From Lutjanus erythropterus (lineage: Eukaryota; Chordata; Actinopteri; Lutjaniformes; Lutjanidae): a DNA stretch of 64,000 nt. The stretch lies in NCBI GenBank assembly GCA_020091685.1, contig CM034607.1, positions 5,782,130 to 5,846,129 of the forward strand, read 5' to 3'. This document shows positions 47,776 to 58,079 of the stretch, one piece after another; position 1 is the first letter of the stretch; the number at the start of each line of letters is the position of its first letter. The notes below the pieces were generated by a model, which was given only the letters and a program-made list of their open reading frames with translations, searched no databases and was not told the origin of the DNA. The position numbers were made by a program, and so were the translations under genes.

Positions 47776-48815
47776 TACCGTATGTTCCTGCTACTGGAGA
47801 CATAGCTACAAAAACTCAACCAGCAGGAAGAGGTACAGTCCAACCACGTGTCCGTCTCAGGCATGAAAGAAAGGCCGCCATTTCCTTAGTCCGTCTGTCC
47901 CTTCATCCCCCTGGTTGATTATTCCTGGGACCCCGCTGCCTTCTCCTCTGAGCCGGTGCATTGACCGGAGTGAAGGTAACACCGGCATGTCCAGCTTGGT
48001 TTGCAAAGAGACCCCGAAAAACAGGAGGTCTCATGTCTCATTTTGCAAGACTGGTTCTGAGCAGAGAATTTTGTATATATACCGACTGTCTGATGCCGAC
48101 TACAAGAGACTTAGAAATTGACTCTGGGGTTTGGGTTGAGCAGGTTATTGTTATTATTTGTCCTGTGTGTTGGATGTTGCTTGCACTTGTACTGCTGTAA
48201 ATACACTGAGGGGGAAACTGTTCTTTGGCTTGCTGTTTTTACTTGTGTGCTATTGTTTGGTGAAAAAGTTTGAGGCCTTTGACTCCTTTGTAGGGTTTGC
48301 CGGTGGTATATCTATAAATGTTTTTGTTTTTGTTTCCTTTTTTTTTTGTCAGACTGAACCTGTGACTGCAACCCCGACATTATGCCAGCGACCGCTACAA
48401 GATGCATTTATTTGTTGATGTCACTGTAAGAAGAAAGGGTAGGGTTAAATAAAACTGGAAAACAGGCTAGTGGCAATAATATGTCTTTCTTCCATTATTT
48501 ACACAAATTGTGGTGGTGGTGAAACAAAAACCATCACTATGTCATTGGAGTGCTTAAAAAAAAACTTAAACACTTAAACTAAACAAGTGTCAGATGCGGT
48601 GTCTGACTTTGTGTCGCTCTTGATCTTCAGTCATACTTCCACAGTCCACAGCACATGGCGAACGCACCTACAGCTGCTGTGCCATATGTCCCAAACTTTG
48701 GTCATAATAGCTTCACATAAGGCACAGAAGACTCACTAAAAGCAACATCTGCAGGGATAAAGGCTGCTGGATCAGCCATTTGAAACCATTTTATTAAGCA
48801 CCTGAAAACACACCT
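47776..48815. other. Unassigned, GC-richer stretch without a clear gene
   Basis: 47800-48120 is more GC-rich than its surroundings and has several overlapping plus-strand frames of 68-86 codons. 'tatatatacc' at ~48075 is TATA-like. I recognise no protein and see no complete gene. It could be a decayed LTR-element piece or an exon remnant; neither is shown by the sequence. Confidence 0.3.
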
Positions 48816-49537
48816 GGGGCCTCATTTCTAAAAATGTTCTTAGCTTTGTACTTGAACTTATTTCTTTATTTCTCACAGTGTAAGTAAGTTTAATTCATGA
48901 AAGATACTGAGCATAATAGCCTATGCAGGTTCTAAGAAGGAAACACACCTGTGATCTGTAATCTCAGTTGAACTTATTGATGGCACAGTGATTTCCCCTT
49001 TATATAATGAAGTGCATGTGAGGGTTTCATTAGGAACACTGTAAAAAAAAAAAAAAGAACAAAAGAAAACTCATAATTTCAAGGCAGCTGTCTTCACTAT
49101 TCATTAAATTTTGTATCCAAGTCTTCTGTAAATAAATTTTAAAAAAGTTTCCCTAACCTATAATCTTTGTTAACACAATTTACTTTTCACATTAGAAAAA
49201 CATGAATCTTGGATTGTTTAAAATAAAACATTGAGATTAAAACTCAAAAATTTAGTCAAGACAGTTGCCTTGAAATTCTGGGTTTTCTCAGTTTTTTTTT
49301 TATTTTTTTTATTTGTTCTCATGAATAGCCACAGACGAAAAGAGAGAAACAAACTGTTATTCAGGGGATGAAAAGCTTGGGAGTGTGTCACTATTGATTT
49401 GTCACATCTTCAACTGATAATTCCAGTCACATTGTTAATAAAGCTGATGCAAAGTCAAGTTGAGACTTTTCTTACATAACATCATTTCCAGGTCAAAGAC
49501 AGGTTTTTATAAATAACTAGTTTATAAATGAGGCCCC
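48816..49537. mobile_element. MITE with 'ggggcctcattt' ends
   Basis: The left terminus 'ggggcctcatttctaaaa' (48816 onward) and the right terminus 'tttataaatgaggcccc' (ending 49537) are near-perfect inverted repeats of ~17 bp. This terminal sequence is familiar from teleost MITEs. The interior is AT-rich and non-coding. It holds a second element-like piece ('aacactgtaaaaaaaa' at about 49036), so a nested insertion is likely. Confidence 0.75.
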
Positions 49538-49789
49538 TGTATAGGGGAGTCTGTCTATAAACTAATGTGAAATTTGATGTAAGCACCAGTGGACAGTTAG
49601 CAAACATGTTTAGTTCAGTACCAGTTATCTAACATTTGCTTACTTGCTTGATTAGATTGGCATTCGCTGAATATTTTGAAAAGATGAGTGGGTGTTTGTT
49701 TGCCACACTTGTTCAGAAATCTGTCTTTGACATGATTATTGAGCTTTCTATAAGCAGAGGATGATATACAGACTTGACTTGGATTTACA

Positions 49790-50457
49790 AAAACCAATTT
49801 GCACCACAGTGATTGGACTAATAACCAACAGCGATGAAAGGGCCTGTAGGAGGGCAGAGGAAGATCCAACCACAAGGTGCTGTGATAACAACCTCACTTT
49901 AAATGTCAGCAAGACAAAAAGAAATCATTGTTCACTTCAGAAAGTTCAGAGGAAATCATATTTCTCTTTCTGTTGAATCATCTGTTGAAATTGTGGACAG
50001 TTTTAGATTTCCAGGTTGACACATCTCAGACAGCCTCACATGGTCTCTCAACACCGACTGCATCCTCAAAGAGGCCCAGCAGAGACTGTGTTTTCTGAGG
50101 CGTCTCAAGAGTTTGGGCATTAGTGCCAAAACTCTGGTGAGTTTGTATGGCAGTAGGCTTATCATTGAGTGTGTTGACAGGCTGCATCACAGTGTGGTTT
50201 GGCTACCTGACTTCTCAGGACTGTAGACTGAAAAGACAGCATCAAAAATCACTGGCACAGAATCGGTACAACTTCACAACATTTACACCACTTGCTGCTA
50301 AAGGAAAGGCCGAAACACCATTATGGACCCCAGCCACAAAACCTTATGTTCTGTTCTTACACCTTCCATATAAAAAACTTTACCAGAGCATCAGATCACA
50401 CAACACCCCTCTCAGGAACAGTTTCTTTCCAGAGGCAGTCAGCTTGCTGAACAGCTG
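49790..50457 (+). pseudogene. L2/CR1-like LINE reverse transcriptase tail
   Basis: C-terminal part of a non-LTR reverse transcriptase, read on the plus strand with frameshifts. TTVIGLITNSDERACRR lies just after where the YADD box should be. CCDNNLTLNVSKTK (~49880-49920) is the conserved N-L-x-L-N-x-x-K-T-K block. VEIVDSFRF is near 49990, AQQRLCFLRRLKSLGIS-like sequence at 50077-50120, LTGCITVWFGYLTSQD at 50170-50220, and RSHNTPLRNSFFPEAVSLLN near the end (50391-50450), the family's usual C-terminus. There is a TGA at ~49975 and frame changes near 50010 and 50150. The active site and endonuclease are absent, as expected for a 5'-truncated LINE. Clade is by resemblance only. Confidence 0.87.
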
Positions 50458-50880
50458 AAGAACCCATATGCACCTCATTGTGTATTATTTATTGTGTTTA
50501 TAATTTGTGAACTTTTTGTGGCCTTTGTGTTAAGGCAATAGAGTGTTTGCATTGACATCACAGTCTGGTCAGTAACCTGCCATTATGGTGATACCAGGAT
50601 GTAGATAACAGCATGGATTACATACTGAATATTTAATTCACCATGATTTTAGAATGTCTAAAGCACAGAAAAGTTTAGGAAACACTGTGAAAAAAGTTAC
50701 AGAAGGAAAGGGCGCAATATTTTGAGAAACTAAAGCTAACAGGTGATGGAAGATCCGTACGAGCTGGCACCTTCATCTTGGAATGATGACCCAGCAATTT
50801 TGCCTTCTGTTTGCTATGAACTACCTATGTTTTTTTTTTTGCCAAGTCCATACACAGATGAAGAATTAAAATGTGTCAAA
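50458..50880. other. No gene seen; possible LINE 3' UTR
   Basis: The first ~100 bp ('gtgtattatttattgtgttt') probably belongs to the LINE 3' untranslated region. Nothing else is recognised. Confidence 0.4.
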
Positions 50881-51183
50881 TAGAGCTGCAATGATTATTA
50901 AATTCATCTATTACTATTAAATTTTTAACAACAAAAAAGCCCAAATTCTCTGATTTCAGCCTCTCAAATGTCAATATTTTATGGTTTCTTTACTCCTCTA
51001 AGACAGCAAACTGATTATCTTTGAGTTGAGGACATTTGAGGACATCATCTTTGCCTTTGGGAAACACTGATCAACCTTTCTCACATTTTCTACCACTTTA
51101 TGGACCAAACAACTTATCAATTAATTGAGAGAATAATCAACAGGTTAATTGATGATGAAAATAATCGTGAGCTGCAGCCCTAG
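50881..51183 (-). mobile_element. hAT-like MITE, reverse copy, both ends
   Basis: It starts 'tagagctgcaatgattatta' and ends 'gatgaaaataatcgtgagct' plus 'gcagcccta', which are inverted ends. The interior has 'ttctctgatttcagcctctc' and 'aggacatttgaggacatcat', the reverse of the 12361-12832 family. It is one of the more complete copies in the window. Confidence 0.75.
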
Positions 51184-52319
51184 TTTCAACGGTTTGGAAA
51201 CCTACAAACAGGCAGGAGAAGCTGAGTAACAGTAACAAACAATTAAACAATTAAATTGGCCCTCTTAAACCAGTTTATTAATGAAGTCATCTGAAGAAAA
51301 TAAACTTATATTTGGTTGACAAAAACTTACCATTTTGAGCCACAATTGCTGCCCTCATTTGGAACTCATGAACTCACAATTACTATGTGGTTAGTTGTGT
51401 ACACGACTTGTGATATCAGAGTTTTCAGACAGTTTGCACTTACGAGGTTGTGAATACCACAAGATGCGACTCTTTTTGAAGGCAGCAAATAATCAGGAAT
51501 GGTTGCAAGTTCAGTGTATCTGACATGGCCGACCTATGGATCGTTGACACGCCTTGAAAACACTCTATACACACGATGATAAAGTTAAACTTGAAATAGG
51601 TAGTTGTATATGGAGTGGAGGTGGTAACCCTGCCTCTTTTCACAGGTGGTCTCTGGTGTCGGATGTGAACGTCCTCGATCTTTCTCCAGCCATCGCTGAC
51701 TCCTGGTTGGTGACCTTTGACGCCTGCCTTCTGAAGGCTGTGAGTAGTTTTGCTCTTGTATCTGATGTTGTCTGGTTCCTGTGTTCAGTCTGTCTCTTGT
51801 TCAGGGTCCTTGTTGTTTCACCAGTGCTGTGTGACTTGAAAAGTCTCACCAAATGTTTGGACAGCCTCGCTTCATAAAGGTTCTTCAGGTGGTCCCCAGT
51901 ATCTCAGTAGTGTCTATTCTTGTCTTAATTCAGGGTAAGATTCTAATAATCCACAACTTACAGCCACTGACCCAGAATTTCCCTTGTATGTGCTGTATGT
52001 TCTTGTCCTCATCCTTTTCTTCATTGATAAGATTTTCTGGTTTTTACCGCTGATCTTTTATGTTGTTGGTGGTGCTTAGACTCAAAGGTGCCCGGTGGAG
52101 TTTTCTTGCAATCAAAAAAGCATTGTGTTTGTACTTGAGGCCTAAAAACTTTCCTTCCTCATAAAATATTTTCATAGTTACTTTTTTTAAAATATTTAAA
52201 TTCCTGCATTGTTAGCACCATCCTTCATTCTTCTGTTTATTTGCACATTATCTCCACCAGCTCTAGATCAACACAATAGCATGAAAACAACTGCAGGGCT
52301 GTGAACATCTCACTATAAA
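51184..52319. other. No gene seen
   Basis: Frames up to 107 codons (51554-51877, plus) do not resemble a known protein. No repeat recognised. Confidence 0.4.
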
Positions 52320-53080
52320 GGAAGGAATCTCTGTGTGTGTGTCTGTACTCTGCATATCTGAGAACCGTTCATCTGAGCTTTCACACCTGGCAGGTGTATT
52401 ACTGTGGACCCACGGGAGTGCGTTGTCAAATTTTGTGCAGTTTGGCAAGATAGTGGTGCCATAACAATAAACTTTTGTGTTCTGTGGCTCCAAATAAATA
52501 AGCAATTGTCACCAAATTTGGTACAGAACAACTCTGGACTGAGTGGGAAAAGTATACGGTTTTGCTATAACTGGCCCTCAGTGGTTGCTCAAATGGGAAG
52601 GGCTTATACGACAAAAAGATGTAGTATCTCCTTAATGCTTCCATTTCAACTTAATTTGGAGGACATGTGTAGATGAGTGACCATGACCAGTTGGGTGCCC
52701 TTTTGCCAATGGACGGTGCTGTAGTAGTATCATCAAACCAGAAAGGAAGGGACCCCTCTGTCTGTCTGTACAAATGTGTGTATGACTGTCCTTCACATAT
52801 CTCGAGAACCTTTCATTCAGTCCACTTTACACTCAGCAGGTGTACAGTATTGCTGAGGACCCAAGGGAGCGCAGTGTAGGGTGTGAAGTCTATCAGATGA
52901 GTGGCTCTCGACAGTGTTGCAAGCAGCCCTTCTGGGAGCAAAGCAGTCGGCCTGCTTCGAATGAGCGTGCCCTCCGAATGGCCACACCTCGAACAGGCAC
53001 TGCATCGCTGTGCAACAAATTGAGCAACCTCTCATAGAAGCATTGCTCAGTAGAGCTACTAGTTAGAAACTCTGCCAGCT
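52320..53080 (+). repeat. Two diverged copies of one repeat in tandem
   Basis: 52335-52450 ('atctgagaaccgttcatctg', 'ggcaggtgtattactgtgga', 'cccacgggagtgcg') lines up with 52785-52880 ('atctcgagaacctttcattc', 'agcaggtgtacagtattgct', 'cccaagggagcgcag'). The second unit continues to 'gaagcattgctcagtagagc' (53038-53057). I recognise the words as a teleost dispersed repeat. Frames inside it are shadows. Confidence 0.65.
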
Positions 53081-53664
53081 ACCTTTAAAATTGAGACACT
53101 ATAGCCATCTGAGTGAGTGGGAATGCACTGTGGTTCTCATGCTGCTGATGACACTTGAGCCAGTTCCATAAAGACTGAACAAACCTCTGAGTGGACTTTG
53201 AGTTGAGGTTATTTTATCACACACATTGATTCCAAAGTCAAGAATGAAGTTTTATGCTCAAATGCTTTATTTTTCCTCTTTGCTGCCTGCTTATGTTGCC
53301 TGCTGGAGAGCGGCGCCGGTGTCGTGCCAGAACCTACTCTGCTCTCTGCCAGCATTCCCCGCTGGCTTCCTACTGCCCCCATGTCTGAAAACGTCCTCTT
53401 CCATGCAGTCCACAGCTCTTTTGGTAGTGGTGTAAATACCAACACTTCTCAGGTGCTCTGAGCACCCAGTCTGGGCAGTATTATTATACTGACTAGCTAG
53501 TAGCAGTTTACTTCACTGTCCTCCAGGAACTAAATCACAGAGAGTTGAGGCAGAGCAGCCGGAGGACATCAGACAGAGAACCAGAAAATATTTTCTCCAT
53601 AAAATATTATCCTGTTTCACCAAAAATCAGTCACATAGTGACATAGTTAGTGGTGTGTGACTTG
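53081..53664. other. No gene seen
   Basis: Unassigned. A 78-codon minus frame over 53209-53445 resembles nothing I know. Confidence 0.4.
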
Positions 53665-54577
53665 TAGGGGTGGAAGTAATGAATAACAAATACTCAAGTT
53701 TCTGTAATTAAGTAGTTTCTTTCGGTACTTGTACTTTTATGAGTATATTTTCAAGTATGTACTTTTACTCATACTTAACTATGTATTTCATTATGTAAGT
53801 CTATCTAAGTTACTTGGAAAATCATAGTTGAGTACTGAATATTTGTTAATCAGTCACTCCAGGATTTTGCAGGTTTTTTGGGGGGAGGGGAATTGTTGCT
53901 TTTCTGAAAAAAAATTGTGATATATGTTGCAATGCTTTTTTGTATTTTTCAAAAATCAGCTTGTTTCAGGCAGAATAAAACCACATTTTGTTCAGTGTGC
54001 TCTAACCAAAAAGGTTCAGGATTAGAAAAATTCTAACAACATAAGATTTATTTTTGCAATGCGGGGGGTATTCTTCAAAGAAGCAAAATCTTTTTGGAGC
54101 TTAAACACAATCAAAACAATTATAGAAAACAAATTATAAAATATAAAACTGCATAGAGCGTTGATGTCATTAACAAAGACAAACCTTGTGTTCTTTTCAC
54201 TACCTGCGACAACTTATATAAATAAAAATACAAAAAATAATGAATGATTTACATGGCGTTCATTCGTTGAGACTGACGTGTGATATTTACGTGGGGAGCG
54301 TCTGTGATTGGTGGAACTTGTGGGAAGCAAAAATGTCAAATTTGCTGAAAAGGTTGTGCAGATTTCATGGTTGAATTTGCATGAATCATCAACATCGCAT
54401 CTTCCTGGAGGGACTGATTAAACATCACCGGTTAAAAAATAACTAATACTCTGAGTAGTTTTTGAAAAGAATACTTTGTACTTTTAGTTAAGTATTTTTC
54501 TAACACCAGTATTTTAATTGTAAGTGAGTAATATTACAGTGATGTAACAGATTTTCAGGACTCTTTCCAGCACTGAT
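53665..54577 (+). repeat. 'tacttttact' repeat interrupted by a MITE
   Basis: The left part 53665-53850 ('gtaggggtggaagtaatgaa', then 'acttgtacttttatgagtat') and the right part 54417-54577 ('attaaacatcaccggttaaa', 'taatactctgagtag', 'caggactctttccagcactg') are the two ends of the repeat also found at 47580-47775. The middle is another element (53851-54416). Confidence 0.65.
53851..54416. mobile_element. Nested MITE with 'cagtcactccagga' ends
   Basis: The termini are inverted: 'cagtcactccaggattttgc' at the left and 'gcatcttcctggagggactg' at the right (15 of 20 positions pair). It sits inside the repeat 53665-54577, whose sequence resumes directly after it. Interior words such as 'ttgcaatgcggggggtattc' and 'acgtggggagcgtctgtgat' fit a teleost MITE family I recognise. 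It is non-coding. Confidence 0.7.
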
Positions 54578-55269
54578 GACGCAGGATTGGAATGACAGAA
54601 GCACCATTCTCCCAAGTACAAGTCAGTGGAGCATGATTGAATTTGATGCTGTTATTTTAAGGTAGAAGAGTTACATAATTGGGTTTAAACCAATACTTGT
54701 GTTTATTCCAAACACCTTTAATCAGAGGCTCCCATTGTTCTGCCTAACATCTTGTTCTAGTGCTAGTTTGCAGTTTGCAATGACTTAATTTTTATATTTT
54801 AATTTAAAGTGAAACATGAAATATAAAATTAGCAGTGCGATCATTTGTTAAATTTTTAAAAAAAGCCTTTAATAATGCACATTTGTACTTATATAAGATT
54901 GCACTGAGTGGAATTTTTAGGAAAGCTTAGAAGGGAATAAAATGTTGCGCTTGTTGTTTTGCACTAAAAAAGAAGCTCACTCAGCCTGACATGTGCTCTA
55001 TCTGATACTACAAGTACAAGAACCAAAGTGCCTTCGTCTCTCCTTTACTCCTTTTCCCAACATGCAGTTTGACGCTGTGGTGACAATCTGTTAGTGAGGC
55101 TGAGAGCAAACTAAAGCTTTTTATCACTGACGATTTCCCCACAGTCTTCCCTCGCAGCTTGTACTGTATTTTCACATTCATGCACATCTTCACCACCTCT
55201 CTGTCTATTTTATACTTTACATTCCCACTCTACATTGTTAGCAAAGTACAGCAGGCACCACTGTCAGTT
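54578..55269. other. No gene seen
   Basis: AT-rich, unassigned. Frames are 62 codons or fewer. Confidence 0.4.
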
Positions 55270-55780
55270 TCAGCCTCCGGTACACTTTAATGAAGCCTGA
55301 AACAAATCGCGTTTTACTTAAACCATGGAAATCTCTGTGGAAACAACCTGAGCTGTCCTGTAAAGCCCGAAGATGTCCCAGGCTAACACCTCCGAAGCTG
55401 AATTCAATTATTGCTCTCCTCCTCCTCTACATTTTTAATATGTTCTGTGATGGGAGACATTCTATTGCAAATAGAGCATGTGTAAGTACGGATGTGTGAG
55501 TTTCCACAGCGATGACATGCTGCAGCAGCCTGGATTAAAGCGTCTGCCAAGGAATAAAAACTGCAGCGGTGGAAAAAGACCGCAAAAGTATAAAAGACAT
55601 TAATTGCAGTGCAGAATGGTGCCACAGCATCATTTAACAATGGTAAAATGCCTCAGCAGGCAGCGATTAAAATGACCATTAATGCAACTAATACCGCTAT
55701 ATCTCCTCTCTGTCGGAGTCCATTAGATGCCCAATGAAGTTAGCATGTTTCAGCTCATTCAGATCAATCTCAGAGTGAGT
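55270..55780. other. Candidate conserved non-coding block
   Basis: Unique-looking, repeat-free DNA with many developmental-type binding words: 'gaccattaatgcaactaata' (55673-55692), 'aagacattaattgcagtgca', and 'aacaatgg' (55637-55644, a SOX-like word). Composition is balanced, and none of the short frames resembles a protein. Only alignment to other fish can confirm conservation. Confidence 0.3.
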
Positions 55781-56498
55781 TTTCCAGTCAATTTTCCACA
55801 GAAGACTTTAGTGTGAAAACCTCTCCAAACACAATATTAATGTTATTTTTTTTTTCCTGCAGGTTTAAGCTTATATCACAGTTTGACAATGAGTGGTGGT
55901 TACTTTGACACTACACTATCATTACAGTGAGTTAAAGCTCATTTGGTTGTAAGAGCTATAAGAGCTGAACAAAAAGTCATATTCTACAAATTTATTGTTA
56001 ATGGATTAGCTGAGGGCTATGTCTCTTGATAACAAAATGGCTCTTATTCATCCTAAAATATTTCAGAGCATGGTTTTAATTTTTTTTTATCGTTAGACTT
56101 CGCTCTGTGAATTAAAAATGGCAGTGCAGTATGCAGAACCTTACTTTACACACCGGACCTTGACTTGAGTTGATTTCCAGATGCCGGGTCAACTTTGGAA
56201 CAATTCCATAATATTCAATCTGACCAAAAAATCTGAAGAATTTTCTAGGTGACTAAAGTACATTTTGCTGCAGACCCTGTCCACAGCAGTACATTGCTTA
56301 GCTTCCTACACCGGTAATCCTGCTGTTTCTCTACTGCGAGGTTAAGATCTGCGTGACCCATTATGGGCAAAGCTTAGCTTGACAAGATGAATGCTTGCAT
56401 TAGCATCTCCAGTTCATTTGACACATTGGACCTAAGTTTGGCTATCATTGCTGTCAGGCTGAAACCTCGTATCTCCATATTTTGTCATTTTTATTTTT
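55781..56498. other. No gene seen
   Basis: Unassigned AT-rich DNA; T-run at 55847-55857. No recognised product. Confidence 0.4.
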
Positions 56499-57048
56499 GG
56501 TAATGCTTCAGTTTCCAGGTCCTATCATTTTATTGTAAATAGGAAGTAATATATTTGAAGTTTCTTACAAATTACCCACAAATTACCTCCAAATCACCCC
56601 CAAGTTTCATAGTGATAATTAGCACGTACCATTTTCATGTATTTGGTGCAACATATTTGAAATTTCTCAGAATTTACCTCCAAATTACCCCTAGATTTCA
56701 TGTCAAGTATGTGATAATTTCCAAGTTTTGTTTTCATGCAAGTAGACGGCTTTGTAATGACCACCATCTACATGAAAATTCTACTTGCTAATTATCACAT
56801 AATTTACCATGAAATTTGGGGGTAATTTATATGATCTTTTTTTTTCCAGAAATTTCACATATGTTACTTGGTTATTACCTCCACTGCATGAAAACGGTAC
56901 CTGCTAGTTTTCACATAATTAGCCATGAAATCTGGGAGTAATTTGGAGGTAATTTGTTGGTATTTTTTTGAGAAATTTCAAATATATAATTTGGTAATTG
57001 CCCCCTATTTATCATGACATTACAGGACCTGGAAAATGAAGCATAACC
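56499..57048. mobile_element. Mirror-symmetric fold-back built of tandem units
   Basis: The outer ends are inverted: 'ggtaatgcttcagtttccag', then 'gtcctatcattttattgtaa' at the left; 'atttatcatgacattacagg', then 'acctggaaaatgaagcataa' at the right. Inside, each arm holds two units of about 95-125 bp. Left units start 'atatttgaagtttctt' (~56552) and 'atatttgaaatttctcag' (~56651). Right units are their reverse: 'ccagaaatttcacatatg' (~56848) and 'gagaaatttcaaatatat' (~56971). The 'acctccaaattaccccta' and 'gaaatttgggggtaattt' words pair across the centre near 56760. It is non-coding. Confidence 0.8.
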
Positions 57049-58079
57049 TTGTCTTTTTTTCCATAAATCAATGCTATTGATCACCCATTATGTTTGTCTG
57101 TGGGTTTTACAAATATTTAACCCATGAAAAGTAAGAAAAAGAGCTACTAACTTTGACTAAGTGGTATTCAGTTAGTTTAAAAAGACAGTTTTTTCTTGTT
57201 TTCCTGAAATGTAACAGTTGTGGACATACAAGGTTTCTGCCCAACAGCCACACTTTGTTCCTTACATGACAGAAGCATGACTGAGTCAGTGTCTTAATCT
57301 AAGTATCAAAGATATGGATTACATATGGATAACATGGATTGATTAAAGATACACTGGCTGTGGATAAGTACCTCATACAGCCTTCCTTCAAACAATCTGA
57401 ACTGTCCCTTTACCTCAAGGTCCACTTTCAACCACATCTCGTAGTTTTCCTCCACGGACGGAGCTTTCTTAGTATTGGTGTCGTGTTTTGTTACCAATTG
57501 CAACAACAAAGCAAACAGTATCTCATAATTATTTCATTTTATTACCACAATTAGTGCTGAAACAAGTGCTTCTTCAGCTGATCAACAGGAAAAGTTTCAT
57601 CTATTTCGATACTAGATTAATCATAACAGTCATTTGCCAAACATTGAATAGTGGGTGCTGCTTGTGAACTGAATATTTTTGGGGTTTTGGGCTGTTTTTC
57701 AGACAAAAAAAAAAACACACGGTGTGAAGATGGGTCTATAAAATGTCATTTTCTGCCATCATCATTGGGATTCCTCCCGCCCTGGCCTGTACACTGGTTC
57801 AGTTGTGGAGATAGCAGCGGCCATTTACCCATCAGAGCACTATCTCTTCATAACAGGAAGGACAGAAAGCCTCAGCAATGAAGATAAAAGGTGGAATCTT
57901 TGGATTTGTGGAAAGAAAACACGGTCCAATTCAATTTCTTTGTTCAGTATTGTCACTGCCTGCTAGAAAACCTTGCCAACAGTTGCCGGGTTTTGCTCCA
58001 CAAGAAATGGAAAGGTTAACTTATTTTGAGTAAGACATCTACCACACAGCATCAGACCAGATTAATACACATTTCATGA
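57049..58079. other. No gene seen
   Basis: 57730-58010 ('cctcccgccctggcctgtac') is GC-richer and looks unique. No repeat or protein is recognised. Frames are 76 codons or fewer. Confidence 0.35.

Noticed and set aside
51554-51877. 107-codon plus frame considered as an exon
   Set aside because: Overlapping frames on the other strand are equally open, and no domain is recognised.
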